A stretch of 37,110 nt of DNA from CAZZDK01 sp964652235 (GCA_964652235.1 CAZZDK010000019.1:1-37110); one strand, 5' to 3'. Counted from the first letter of the stretch, positions 8,370 to 16,201 are shown. Program-made: numbers and translations. The notes: generated by a model not told the origin, from the sequence alone.

Positions 8370-9470
8370 CTACCCGGTAACGGCGCGCGGCCCACGCATC
8401 CGTTCCTCCCAGGCCTCCTCGTCCTTTTCCAAAACCCAATCGGGCCGCATCAGGGCCAGCTGCTCCAAAACCATGTCTTCGGCGATGAAGACCGTGTCTA
8501 TCTTGCCGGAAAAAACGGTCAAGACATTACCGTGGCGCTTGACGCTCGTATCGCGGCTGGCGCGCCGGTTTTCGTATTTCGTCTTGACGCAGAGCTGCGG
8601 CGAGAGATAGCGAAAACGGTCGGCGAAAGAAGGAAACTCCTTCAGAACCTCTTCGGTCATGGCCGCGCGGATCGCATCGATGTCGGCGGCGGTCAGGCGG
8701 TCGTTCTCGGCCTGGGCTTCGGCATAGCTCGCGAAATGGCCCCGCGCCGTGCAGGCGACGTGCGAAAGCGTATAGCGTTTGTCGTCATAGGGATAGACGG
8801 AAAAGCAAGGTCCGTCCATGACCGTAAGCGCGCCGTAGAAAGGCTCCGTCGCCTCGTAATAAAGGAGGATGGTCGGTTCAAAAAACAGGTTCTGTTTCAC
8901 CTGACCGGTCCGAAGGGCGCACCAGGTGCAGTTGATGGCGATGTCGTATTTTTGCCCGTTAAGACGCACGCCGTCGCCGGTATCGACAAGAGAGGAAATG
9001 CGGCTGTTCAGGAACAGGGAATCGCCGAGATTCTTTCTGAAGAAACGGCGCGCCTCGTCGAAATCGAGAACTCTTTCTTGCGTCGCGATGGCGCCGTCGA
9101 CCCCCTTGAGACCGAAGGCCGCCGGATCGACCTCCGTAAAATCCAGGCCCGAAGCCGCCATGATCTGGCAATAGGTCCTGAAATCGAGGAACGAGTTCTC
9201 GTGGGAAACGGTGTAGATGTTGTTCTCAATCGGCTTGCTGAAGGTCGGATAGGCCTCCATAAAACGGGGAAAGCAGGCGACCGTCTGCATCCGGGTCACG
9301 GCGCAGCGCGGGTAATGGTAACCGATATGCAGCCGCGCCTGGTTGTTGACGGAGGCCAGCTGGAGAACGTCCGCCTCCGCCTCATGCACCTCCACGTCAA
9401 AGCCGCGACGCTTAAGAACCAAGCCGAGATGACATCCGTACCAACCGCCCCCCACGATCCCGATTTTCAT
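8370..9470 (-). CDS. FAD-dependent oxidoreductase (DAO family)
   Basis: This 366-residue protein starts with the FAD-binding motif GIVGGGWYGCHLG followed by an acidic strand end (VEVHEAEAD). RLHIGYHYPRC appears near residue 46. A later segment INCTWCALRTG marks the return of the polypeptide to the FAD site, and YENRRASRDTS with LTVFSGKID lies near the C terminus. This fits the DAO/glycine-oxidase-like superfamily. Proteins of this kind are found in bacterial polysaccharide and glycan loci, but their substrates are mostly unknown. It is the first gene of the seven-gene minus-strand cluster and is divergent from the SYLF lipoprotein gene, with a 176-bp gap that should hold the operon promoter. 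Confidence 0.78.
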   Translation of the reverse strand: MKIGIVGGGWYGCHLGLVLKRRGFDVEVHEAEADVLQLASVNNQARLHIGYHYPRCAVTRMQTVACFPRFMEAYPTFSKPIENNIYTVSHENSFLDFRTYCQIMAASGLDFTEVDPAAFGLKGVDGAIATQERVLDFDEARRFFRKNLGDSLFLNSRISSLVDTGDGVRLNGQKYDIAINCTWCALRTGQVKQNLFFEPTILLYYEATEPFYGALTVMDGPCFSVYPYDDKRYTLSHVACTARGHFASYAEAQAENDRLTAADIDAIRAAMTEEVLKEFPSFADRFRYLSPQLCVKTKYENRRASRDTSVKRHGNVLTVFSGKIDTVFIAEDMVLEQLALMRPDWVLEKDEEAWEERMRGPRAVTG

Positions 9471-9509
9471 GCTTTTCGACCTAGAATCATAAGGAAAACA
9501 AGACAGGGG

Positions 9510-9538
9510 AAACTCTCATGATGGCTAAATTGTGTCAA
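9510..9538 (-). promoter_or_regulatory. possible promoter of the glycan operon
   Basis: On the minus strand a perfect TTGACA (9538-9533) lies 62 bp before the ATG of the FAD oxidoreductase. The hexamer at 17-bp spacing, GAGTTT, is a poor -10 box, so the call rests mainly on the -35 and on its position at the head of the cluster. Confidence 0.3.
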
Positions 9539-9646
9539 GGTCTATGCCGGTTCTCTTCCTGCCCTTTTTCGCAAGCAAACATTTGACTTTGGAGGCATCG
9601 ATAGGCTATCCGTAAGGTCGCGTTTCCACCCTGTCGGCTTCTTGAG

Positions 9647-10333
9647 ATGCTTTCGCGCCTTCGCTCTTCTTTTCTGACCTTGCTCTCCGCCATTCTGCTG
9701 CTCGCGAGCTGCCGAAGCGCGGGCGAATTCGGCACGGAAACCGAACAGCTGATCGACCGGTCCCGGATCACGTTTCAAAGCATGATGAGCGACAGCCAGT
9801 ATCCCGGCCTGGTCGATCTGGCCTCGCGCGCCAAGGCCATCATCATCGTTCCGAGCCTCCTTCGCGCGGCCTTCTTCATCGGCGGACGCGGCGGCAACGC
9901 CGTCATGCTGGTGCGCGACGAGCAAGGCTCGTGGAGCCCGCCCGCTTTTTACACGCTCGGCGGCCTGAGCTTCGGCCTGCAATTCGGCGGCCATTCTTCG
10001 GAACTTATCATCACCGTCATGACGGAAAAGGGCCTGAACGCCATCCTGGACCGCCAGGTCACGCTCGGCGGCGACGCCGGTATCGCCGTGGGCGAGCTTG
10101 GCAAGGGGCTCAACGCAGCGACAGGCATCGGGCTGAAGTCGGATATGTACGCCTTTGCCCGATCCGAGGGGCTTTATCTTGGAATCTCGCTTGAAGGTTC
10201 GATCATCGCGCCGCGTCACACCTGGAACCATGAGTTTTACGGAGCGAACGCCACGCCGCGCAGCATCCTCGTGACGCGCGAAACGACGACGTCATCGCCC
10301 GCCGCCGCCGCCCTGACGGCCGCCATGCCGTAA
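9647..10333 (+). CDS. SYLF-domain (YSC84-like) lipoprotein
   Basis: This 228-residue protein has a lipoprotein signal: basic start, hydrophobic core, and lipobox LASC with Cys22 as the predicted acylated residue. The mature part is a SYLF/YSC84 domain, shown by KAIIIVPSLLRAAFFIGGRGG, then WSPPAFYTLGGLSFGLQFGG, LIITVMTEKGLNAIL and LGGDAGIAVGELG. The family binds phosphoinositides in eukaryotes; the role of bacterial lipoprotein members is not settled. It probably sits in the periplasm, anchored to a membrane. The last residues are low-complexity Ala/Thr/Ser. It is divergent from the glycan operon. Confidence 0.85.
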   Translation: MLSRLRSSFLTLLSAILLLASCRSAGEFGTETEQLIDRSRITFQSMMSDSQYPGLVDLASRAKAIIIVPSLLRAAFFIGGRGGNAVMLVRDEQGSWSPPAFYTLGGLSFGLQFGGHSSELIITVMTEKGLNAILDRQVTLGGDAGIAVGELGKGLNAATGIGLKSDMYAFARSEGLYLGISLEGSIIAPRHTWNHEFYGANATPRSILVTRETTTSSPAAAALTAAMP

Positions 10334-10401
10334 AAAAGGCCTTGCCGTTAACTCAGGCTTTACCCAAATCATTTATAACGGTAGCGGAAAGGATTTTTCC
10401 G

Positions 10402-10803
10402 ATGAAGCCGCGCACCAAAAATATTAAGAAATTGCTTGAAAAGCTTGGGTTTAACACATTGAAAATCCAAGAAAAATATAACGAGATCGGCGCGGTTGGC
10501 GCGTCCGAGGGCTTAAAGCCGTCTCTCGTCAACAAAGTAACCCGCTGGCTGGAGCAGATTGCCGGGCTGCAGGAAAAAGAAAAAAACATCATTAACGAAA
10601 TAAAAGCCATAGAAGAAAAACATAAAGAATTGCGCCGGAAAAAAAAGCTGCGGGTGGCGGCTCCCGCGCCCGAGGAAAAAGATTTCGACGGCAAGGAAGA
10701 CAAGGAAGAAAATCCCCGCAGCAAACTGTGGCTGTGGCTTTTGTTCTTCTGGTTCATGATGTCTCGCGGCCGCGCAGACCGTCCGGAACCGAGGAACGGG
10801 TGA
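10402..10803 (+). CDS. small Lys-rich coiled-coil protein with C-terminal membrane span
   Basis: I do not recognise this 133-residue protein. The ATG at 10402 follows a good ribosome-binding site (GGAAAGGA, about 8 bp upstream), so I prefer it to an earlier in-frame ATG at 10342. Residues 1-45 are basic. About 45-80 form a charged heptad-like stretch (LQEKEKNIINEIKAIEEKHK) consistent with a coiled coil. A Lys/Glu/Asp linker follows, and LWLWLLFFWFMM near residues 108-119 is a likely tail anchor. The codons are more A-rich than in the neighbours. It sits between the SYLF lipoprotein and phaZ with short gaps. Granule or membrane association is possible but unproven. Confidence 0.6.
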   Translation: MKPRTKNIKKLLEKLGFNTLKIQEKYNEIGAVGASEGLKPSLVNKVTRWLEQIAGLQEKEKNIINEIKAIEEKHKELRRKKKLRVAAPAPEEKDFDGKEDKEENPRSKLWLWLLFFWFMMSRGRADRPEPRNG

Positions 10804-10877
10804 TCCCTTCCCTTTACAGAACCTATTAACCATCTTAACCTGCGGGTGAGATTCTCCCACCTTTCGCCCGTCCGTCC

Positions 10878-12134
10878 ATGTTTCTTTACCAGCTCAGGGA
10901 CTCGCAAATCGCGGCGCTTGCGCCGTGGCATCTTTTGGCTCTTGCGGGCGGGGTCTCTCCTGGACGGACGGGCACGAATCGAAGCCTGACGGCTGAACTG
11001 GCGGCCTTTGCTAAAACCGCCAATCCCTATCTTCGGCCCTCTTTCGGCTTTTCGAACATTTCCTTTCGCGGTGAAAATCTGGACGTTCGGGAGGAAATCG
11101 CCGATCTCACCCCTTTTTGCCGCCTGCTTCGGTTTAAGCGCTTTTCCTCCAACGAATCCCTGTCCAAAAGGGCCGAAGGCGATCCGAACGTCCTGATCGT
11201 CGCGCCCTTTTCCGGTCATTATCCGACTCTCCTGAAAGACACCGTGGCGGCCATGCTGCCCTCGCACAACGTGTATTTCACGGATTGGACCGACGCGAAG
11301 ATGATTCCGGTTCTTTTCGGGACGTTCGACCTGGAGGACCAGATAACCTATCTCATGCGGATCTTCCGCAAGTTGGGAGACAATCTTCACGTCGCGGCCT
11401 TCAGCCAGGCTTCGCTTTCGGCCCTGTGCGCGACCGCGCTTTTGGCCGAGGACGAAAAGCCCTTCGCGCCGCGCACGCTGACCCTTTTCGGCGGCCCTAT
11501 TGATTCGCGGCAGGGCTGCTCTCCCCTTTCGCAGGTCGCGCAAAGGCATCCGATCTCCTGGTTCAAGGAGACGCAGATTCAGCTCGTGCCCTTTTACTAT
11601 CCCGGTGCGTTTCGGCCCGTTTATCCGGGTTTCATGCGCCTTCAAAACCGCATGGCGATGTTTTCGGACCGCAAGCTTTCCGAGCGGCGACATTATTTCA
11701 ATTATCTCGCCCACGGCTGCGAACTTGCGGACGACGCGCGCGAAGTCCTCTACGACGAGTTTCTGACGGTCATGGACGTTCCGGCGGAGCTTTATCTCCA
11801 ATTCGTGGAAAGGGCCTATCAAAGAGCCGCGCTGGCCGAGGGCGCCTTCACCTGGCGGGGGCGCCCCGTCAGGCCCGAAGCCATCCGCCATACCGCGCTT
11901 TTGACGATCGAGGCCGAGATCGACGAGCTTTCGCCCCCCGGCCAGACGCGCGCCGCGCTTGATCTGTGCGCCTCCCTTCCCGCCGACAGGAAGAAAGCCC
12001 ATCTGGAAATCGGCGTCGGCCATTACGGAATCTTCACGGGCCGCAAGTGGCGCAATAACATCCAGCCCGCCCTGCACGCCTTTATCCGGCAGCACAGCCT
12101 CTCGGCCCAGGAGATGGAGGCCGTCATCGGATGA
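10878..12134 (+). CDS. phaZ: intracellular polyhydroxybutyrate depolymerase
   Basis: This 418-residue protein matches the intracellular PhaZ family that degrades stored PHB granules. It starts with YQLRDSQIAALAPWH and has VLIVAPFSGHYPTLL, YFTDWTDAKM and FDLEDQITYL, all characteristic. GGPIDSR and VYPGFMRL follow. The inferred triad is Ser176 (in HVAAFSQASLSAL), Asp349 (EAEIDELS) and His382 (GVGHYGIF). Spacing agrees with Ralstonia eutropha PhaZa1, in which the nucleophile is reported as Cys183 with Asp355 and His388, so a Cys-to-Ser exchange is implied here. The length is typical. No phaC, phaB or phasin gene is in the window, so the storage pathway must be encoded elsewhere. Confidence 0.9.
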   Translation: MFLYQLRDSQIAALAPWHLLALAGGVSPGRTGTNRSLTAELAAFAKTANPYLRPSFGFSNISFRGENLDVREEIADLTPFCRLLRFKRFSSNESLSKRAEGDPNVLIVAPFSGHYPTLLKDTVAAMLPSHNVYFTDWTDAKMIPVLFGTFDLEDQITYLMRIFRKLGDNLHVAAFSQASLSALCATALLAEDEKPFAPRTLTLFGGPIDSRQGCSPLSQVAQRHPISWFKETQIQLVPFYYPGAFRPVYPGFMRLQNRMAMFSDRKLSERRHYFNYLAHGCELADDAREVLYDEFLTVMDVPAELYLQFVERAYQRAALAEGAFTWRGRPVRPEAIRHTALLTIEAEIDELSPPGQTRAALDLCASLPADRKKAHLEIGVGHYGIFTGRKWRNNIQPALHAFIRQHSLSAQEMEAVIG

Positions 12135-12209
12135 AGGCGCCCTTCCCTTTCCGGGTAAAACCTTCTAACATTCAACCGTTCCTGATTCCTTTCCGTGCGG
12201 AGGCTTTCC

Positions 12210-13004
12210 ATGCTTAAGAAAATCCTCGTTGGCGTCCTCGGCCTGATCGTCCTGGTCGCGGTCGGAATCTTCCTCGTAGGATCGAACATCGATTCCATCG
12301 TCAAAGCCGCCATCGAAAAATACGGCACGGAAGCGGCGCAGGCCGAAACGACGCTTAAAAAGGTCAGCCTGTCCGCCACGAACGGCGAAGGCAGCCTGGA
12401 AGGCTTTGTCCTGGGCAATCCTGAGGGCTTTGCGACGAAAGAGGCCATCAGGGTCGATAAGATCGCCGTCAAGCTCGACACGAAATCCATCATGGGCAAG
12501 GGTCCCATCGTCGTCCTGGACGTCCTGATCGACGCGCCCCAGGTGACTTACGAGATGGCGGGCAAAGGCGAAAGCAATCTGCAAAAGATCCAGGACAACG
12601 TCTCTTCTTACGCGAACAAGCTTACCAGAGACGCCGAGAACACGGCGGGCAAACCGAAGGAAGAGACGAAGGAGGAATCTCGCAAGATCGTCATCAAGAA
12701 CCTCGTCATCAGAAACGGCCAGGTCAAGCTGAGCCACGAGCTTTTGAAGGGCGACAATCTCGTCACCGCCAAAATCCCCTTCATCCAGCTCGTCAACATC
12801 GGCGAAGGCCGGGGGGGCGCGACTCCGGCGGATATCGCCAACGCCGTCCTGGACCGCTTGACTTCGGCGGCTATCTCGGTGGGCCATGCGAATCTGGTCA
12901 AGCAGCTTCGCCAGCAGGGCCTCGACTCGCTCAAGGGCGCGGTGCAGGAAAGCGAAACGGGAAAAACCGTGGGCAAAGCCATCGAGGGTCTTTTCGGAAA
13001 ATAG
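12210..13004 (+). CDS. AsmA-like membrane-anchored protein
   Basis: This 264-residue protein has an N-terminal membrane anchor (about residues 5-26, after MLKKI). A domain typical of AsmA/DUF748-like proteins follows: residues on beta-strands with EGSLEGFVLGNPEGF, AIRVDKIAVKLDTKS and VVLDVLIDAPQVTYE. A charged Lys/Glu linker near 145-160 is followed by a second similar strand set (KIVIKNLVIRNGQVKLS). AsmA-like proteins are envelope proteins linked to lipid transport or outer-membrane assembly; this one is much shorter than full AsmA. The ATG at 12210 has the ribosome-binding site GCGGAGG seven bases upstream, which decides it over a GTG at 12195. Confidence 0.68.
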   Translation: MLKKILVGVLGLIVLVAVGIFLVGSNIDSIVKAAIEKYGTEAAQAETTLKKVSLSATNGEGSLEGFVLGNPEGFATKEAIRVDKIAVKLDTKSIMGKGPIVVLDVLIDAPQVTYEMAGKGESNLQKIQDNVSSYANKLTRDAENTAGKPKEETKEESRKIVIKNLVIRNGQVKLSHELLKGDNLVTAKIPFIQLVNIGEGRGGATPADIANAVLDRLTSAAISVGHANLVKQLRQQGLDSLKGAVQESETGKTVGKAIEGLFGK

Positions 13005-13068
13005 AATTTCTTCGCGTTTTGACCTTTGCCTGAACGAAAAACAGGCTTAGCCTTCTGCAAACGAATCG

Positions 13069-13119
13069 TCGGGGAATGGAGTGCTCCCCTTAACCGCCGC
13101 AAGGCTGATGACTCCTGCT
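13069..13119 (+). promoter_or_regulatory. fluoride riboswitch (crcB motif)
   Basis: The segment fits the fluoride aptamer. Stem GGGGA (13071-13075) pairs with TCCCC (13085-13089). Its loop contains TGGAGT (13077-13082), which pairs with ACTCC (13111-13115). Between them lie AACCGCC, GCAA and GGCTGATG (13092-13110), which match the nearly invariant core. The loop pairing GGAGT/ACTCC differs from the GGTGT/ACACC that I recall from the Pseudomonas example but is compensatory. It lies about 100 bp upstream of the MFS gene and two genes before crcB. A GC-rich hairpin (arms 13165-13171 and 13181-13187) and a T run at 13202-13207 lie downstream, so transcription or translation control is possible. 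Confidence 0.93.
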
Positions 13120-13221
13120 GCGCGAGAAACGTGGTGGGCGTTTTCATGCTTTGCCCCCGCCGCCGCGCGGGTTTTCACGCCCCGCGCCTCGCGTCCGGAA
13201 GTTTTTTAAGCGAGAGGACGC

Positions 13222-14421
13222 ATGAACGGGAACATCGGCCAAAGAAAGAAAATGCCCCGCGCCATTTGGGCTTTGGGTTTTGTCAGTTTGTTCATGGATG
13301 TGTCGTCGGAGATGGTCCACAGCCTTCTCCCCATCTTTGTCGTTTCCACCCTGGGCGCGCCCGTGGCGGCTCTGGGCCTCTTGGAGGGGTTGGCCGAAGC
13401 GACGGCGCTCGTCTCGAAAATGTTTTCCGGCGTCTTGAGCGATTGGATCGGCAAACGCAAAATCCTGGCCGTGATCGGGTACGGTCTGTCGGCTCTGACG
13501 AAGCCGTTTTTTCCCTTGGCGCAATCCGTCGAATGGGTCTTCGCGGCGCGTCTGATCGACCGCGTCGGCAAAGGCGTTCGCGGCGCGCCGCGCGACGCTT
13601 TGGTCGGCGAGATCGCGCCGCCGGAGTTGCGCGGCGCGGCTTACGGCCTCCGGCAGTCTTTGGACAATGTCGGCGCGTTCGTCGGCCCCGGCCTTGCGAC
13701 GCTTCTCATGCTTTTGTTCCTGAACGACATCCGGACCGTTTACTGGTTCGCCATTGTCCCCGGCGTTCTCGCCGTCCTGTTCCTGGTCTTCGGCGTGCAG
13801 GAACCGGAACGCAAAAACAACGGTGAAACGTCGCGCTTTCCCGTCAGCCGCAGCGAGCTTTCCAAGCTGTCCCCTTCCTTCTGGTGGGTGGTTTTTATCG
13901 GCGGCGTCCTGACCTTGGCGCGGTTCAGCGAAGCGTTTCTTGTCCTGCGCGCGCAAAGCGTCGGCATGGAAACCGCCTGGGTGCCGATGATCATGGTCGT
14001 CATGAGCGTCGTCTATGCGCTGGCGGCCTATCCCGTCGGCGTTCTTTCGGATCGCGTGGACAGGCGCTTTATCCTGATAATCGGAACGGGAATCCTCATC
14101 CTCGCCGATCTTGTTCTGGCCTATGCCGCAAACGTCTGGAGCGCTTTGTTGGGGGTGTGCCTATGGGGACTTCATATGGGCTTTTCCCAAGGCCTTCTGG
14201 CCGCCCTGGTGGCCGACACCACTCCGGAGGAAAGACGGGGAACGGCTTTTGGCCTGTTCAATCTCATCAGCGGCCTTGTCCTTCTTGCCGCCAGCGCCAT
14301 CGCCGGATTTTTGTGGGACGTAAGCGGTCCCAAGGCGACCTTTCTTGCCGGCGCGGCATTTACGACGCTGGCTTTTATGGGTCTTCTTTTCACGCACGTT
14401 CGCAAAAACAATTCTTTTTAA
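13222..14421 (+). CDS. MFS transporter under fluoride riboswitch
   Basis: This 399-residue protein has about twelve hydrophobic segments and clear major-facilitator signatures. These include FSGVLSDWIGKRKILAVIGYG (the loop 2-3 motif), then RLIDRVGKGVRGAPRDALVG, GLRQSLDNVGAFVGPGLAT, and a second-half loop PVGVLSDRVDRRFIL. The transported substrate cannot be read from the sequence. It is the first gene after the fluoride riboswitch and is followed ten bases later by crcB, so it is likely part of the fluoride response, either as an exporter or as a linked function. The ribosome-binding site is GAGAGG at 13212-13217. Confidence 0.85.
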   Translation: MNGNIGQRKKMPRAIWALGFVSLFMDVSSEMVHSLLPIFVVSTLGAPVAALGLLEGLAEATALVSKMFSGVLSDWIGKRKILAVIGYGLSALTKPFFPLAQSVEWVFAARLIDRVGKGVRGAPRDALVGEIAPPELRGAAYGLRQSLDNVGAFVGPGLATLLMLLFLNDIRTVYWFAIVPGVLAVLFLVFGVQEPERKNNGETSRFPVSRSELSKLSPSFWWVVFIGGVLTLARFSEAFLVLRAQSVGMETAWVPMIMVVMSVVYALAAYPVGVLSDRVDRRFILIIGTGILILADLVLAYAANVWSALLGVCLWGLHMGFSQGLLAALVADTTPEERRGTAFGLFNLISGLVLLAASAIAGFLWDVSGPKATFLAGAAFTTLAFMGLLFTHVRKNNSF

Positions 14422-14431
14422 GGACGGTAAA

Positions 14432-14830
14432 ATGGAATCTTATTTCTGGATCGCTTTCGGCAGCGCTTTGGGCGGCATGGGGCGTTTTTGGTGTTCGGGC
14501 ATCGCCGCGCGTTTATGGGGAGAAACCTTTCCGTGGGGCACTATCGGGATCAATATCCTCGGCTCCTTCGTCATCGGCTTTTTCGCCACCTTGTCGGGGC
14601 CGGACGGCAGGCTGCTCGTGAGCCAGGCGCACCGTCAGTTCGTCATGATCGGCCTGTGCGGCGGGTTTACGACCTTTTCGTCCTTCAGCCTGCAAACCCT
14701 GACCCTGGCGCAAAGCGGCGGCTGGGCGCGCGCAGGGGGAAATGTTATGCTCTCGGTCACCCTCTGCCTTGTCGCCGTTTGGCTGGGCCACATGGCCGCC
14801 GCCGCCATTAACCAGTTGAAAGGAGCGTGA
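14432..14830 (+). CDS. crcB: fluoride-specific ion channel CrcB/Fluc
   Basis: This 132-residue protein has the four short membrane helices of Fluc channels, which export fluoride from the cytoplasm as antiparallel dimers. GRFWCSGIAARLWG and FPWGTIGINILGSFVIGFF precede the signature IGLCGGFTTFSSFSLQTL, whose Phe residues and TTFSSF turn line the pore in characterised members. AAGGACGG precedes the ATG by six bases. The stop overlaps a possible GTG start of the next gene, so they are closely coupled. The upstream fluoride riboswitch supports the assignment independently. Confidence 0.95.
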   Translation: MESYFWIAFGSALGGMGRFWCSGIAARLWGETFPWGTIGINILGSFVIGFFATLSGPDGRLLVSQAHRQFVMIGLCGGFTTFSSFSLQTLTLAQSGGWARAGGNVMLSVTLCLVAVWLGHMAAAAINQLKGA

Positions 14831-14835
14831 ACGCC

Positions 14836-15174
14836 ATGAACCTTCCCGAGGAATCCCTGTTGATTCGCATCTTCATCGGCGAAAGCGACCGGTTCGAAGG
14901 CAGGCCCCTTTACGAGGCCATCGTTCTCAAGGCCCGCGAAAGGCACCTGGCAGGAGCTACCGTCCTACGCGGTCCGATGGGATACGGAAAATCGTCCCGC
15001 CTTCATCGCTCCAATTTTCTCGAAGTCTCCGAGGACCTGCCGATCATCATCGAGATCGTCGATAAAGAGAGCAATATCAACGCGTTCCTCCCTTTTCTTG
15101 AAGAGTGCATGGGCAGCGGTCTCGTCACGCTTGAAAAAGCGAAGGTCATTCGCTACGGAAACGGCAAGGAATGA
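14836..15174 (+). CDS. DUF190 family protein
   Basis: This 112-residue protein matches DUF190: LLIRIFIGESDRFEG near the start, PLYEAIVLKARERHLAGATV, the glycine-rich RGPMGYGKSSRLHRSN, and LPIIIEIVDKESNINAFLPFL. The fold is related to PII-like ferredoxin-fold regulators. DUF190 genes are often found beside crcB, which suggests a role in fluoride response, but the biochemical function is not known. AGGAG at 14821-14825 favours the ATG at 14836 over the GTG at 14827. The stop overlaps the next start as ATGA. Confidence 0.9.
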   Translation: MNLPEESLLIRIFIGESDRFEGRPLYEAIVLKARERHLAGATVLRGPMGYGKSSRLHRSNFLEVSEDLPIIIEIVDKESNINAFLPFLEECMGSGLVTLEKAKVIRYGNGKE

Positions 15175-15509
15175 AAAGCTTCAACGACGCCTTCTTCGCT
15201 AACAGATTCGCGCGCGTAAGCATGGCGACCTGCCCGGGGGCGCAAACCAATAACTGGCAGGTCGAGGGAACGTCTTGGCTCCGCGACAGGCATTCGTACT
15301 GCGGGAAAACCTATTCGTTCCAATGCGACGTCTATACCGTGGCCCACGCGGGACGCAGACCCTGGGGCCTGCTCCAGGTCAGCGAGACCTGGTGGGACGA
15401 GGCCGGAAAAAACGTCGTGCGAAACGTCCATTGGGGCCGGTTGCTGCATGGCCGCAAAGAGGACGTTTTCACCTGGTTTCGGGATCAGGAAGAGAGATTG
15501 TCGGCATGA
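15171..15509 (+). CDS. unknown 112-residue protein in the fluoride operon
   Basis: I do not recognise this family. The protein is compact, soluble-looking and rich in aromatic residues, with no signal peptide or membrane span. Its two halves are FARVSMATCPGAQTNNW and WHRDRHSYCGKT-like WLRDRHSYCGKTYSFQCD, followed by RRPWGLLQVSETWWDEAG and FTWFRDQEE. Three cysteines (in TCPG, YCGK and FQCD) could bind a metal. Both ends are coupled by ATGA overlaps, to DUF190 before it and to the PAP2 gene after it, so it is a genuine operon member and a candidate new fluoride-response protein. Confidence 0.7.
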   Translation: MKSFNDAFFANRFARVSMATCPGAQTNNWQVEGTSWLRDRHSYCGKTYSFQCDVYTVAHAGRRPWGLLQVSETWWDEAGKNVVRNVHWGRLLHGRKEDVFTWFRDQEERLSA

Positions 15510-16201
15510 AAGAACGAGAAATGGAAAAAAGCGAACGCGTTCGTTTTCCTCCGCTGCTGGTCGGATGGGAATGGGGCGCCCTCCTGTGCCTTCTCTCCCT
15601 TATCGTTCCGCTGATGGTCTGGCCGGAATGGGACATCGTCGTTTCCGGTCTTTTTTATTCCAAGGAAACGGGCTTCGTCCGATCTCCGCTTTTGACCTTT
15701 ATCCGAAACAGTCTGCCTTACTGGATCGGCGGCGCGGTCGGTTTTACCTATGCCATGACGAAATGCGGCCGCGCGGCAAGACGAGCTTTGCTTTTTATCG
15801 TCCTTGTCTTCGCCGTCGGCCCCGGCCTTGTCGTCAACGGCGTCTTCAAAGAGCATTGGGGCCGCGCCCGTCCCTCGCAGATCGAGGCTTTCGGCGGACA
15901 GGCCCGCTTCACGCCCGCCTGGCTTCCTTCCGACCAATGCGACCGCAATTGTTCCTTCACGGCGGGAGATCCCTCCGTCGGGTTCGCTTTCGTGGCCTTC
16001 GCCTTCGTCTGGCCGAAACGCAGGAGAGCCATTATCGCCGGATCGCTCGCGGCGGGGTTCGGATTGGGTCTTGTCCGCATCGCGCAGGGCGGCCATTTCG
16101 CTTCCGACGTTCTTTTCACGTGGCTTGTCACGACGACGACCACGGCGCTGCTGGCGGTTCTTTTGCGCCCGGAAGAACGAACGGCGGATTCTTCCCGATA
16201 G
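15506..16201 (+). CDS. PAP2-family membrane phosphatase
   Basis: This 231-residue membrane protein has the phosphatidic-acid-phosphatase type 2 motifs. KEHWGRARP fits KxxxxxxRP exactly. CSFTAGDPSVGF stands for the PSGH motif, with Asp in place of the usual His. RIAQGGHFASD fits RxxxxxHxxxD exactly. Such enzymes dephosphorylate lipid phosphates or undecaprenyl pyrophosphate, or act on lipid A. Replacement of the motif-2 His, if real, alters the catalytic set. It is the last gene of the fluoride-riboswitch operon, joined by an ATGA overlap, and ends six bases before a convergent gene. Confidence 0.85.
   Translation: MKEREMEKSERVRFPPLLVGWEWGALLCLLSLIVPLMVWPEWDIVVSGLFYSKETGFVRSPLLTFIRNSLPYWIGGAVGFTYAMTKCGRAARRALLFIVLVFAVGPGLVVNGVFKEHWGRARPSQIEAFGGQARFTPAWLPSDQCDRNCSFTAGDPSVGFAFVAFAFVWPKRRRAIIAGSLAAGFGLGLVRIAQGGHFASDVLFTWLVTTTTTALLAVLLRPEERTADSSR

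Noticed and set aside
9583..9611. Promoter for the SYLF lipoprotein gene from TTGACT at 9583-9588
   Set aside because: The -35 is good, but no -10 box of reasonable quality lies 16-18 bp away.
10353..12095. Minus-strand open frame of 580 codons opposite phaZ
   Set aside because: It lies across phaZ and the small coiled-coil gene, is Arg/Gly-rich and shows no recognisable family; phaZ is unambiguous.
13124..13221. A definite intrinsic terminator as riboswitch expression platform
   Set aside because: The GC hairpin (13165-13187) and the T run (13202-13207) are about 15 bases apart, so the usual hairpin-plus-T layout is not met; left as a possibility only.
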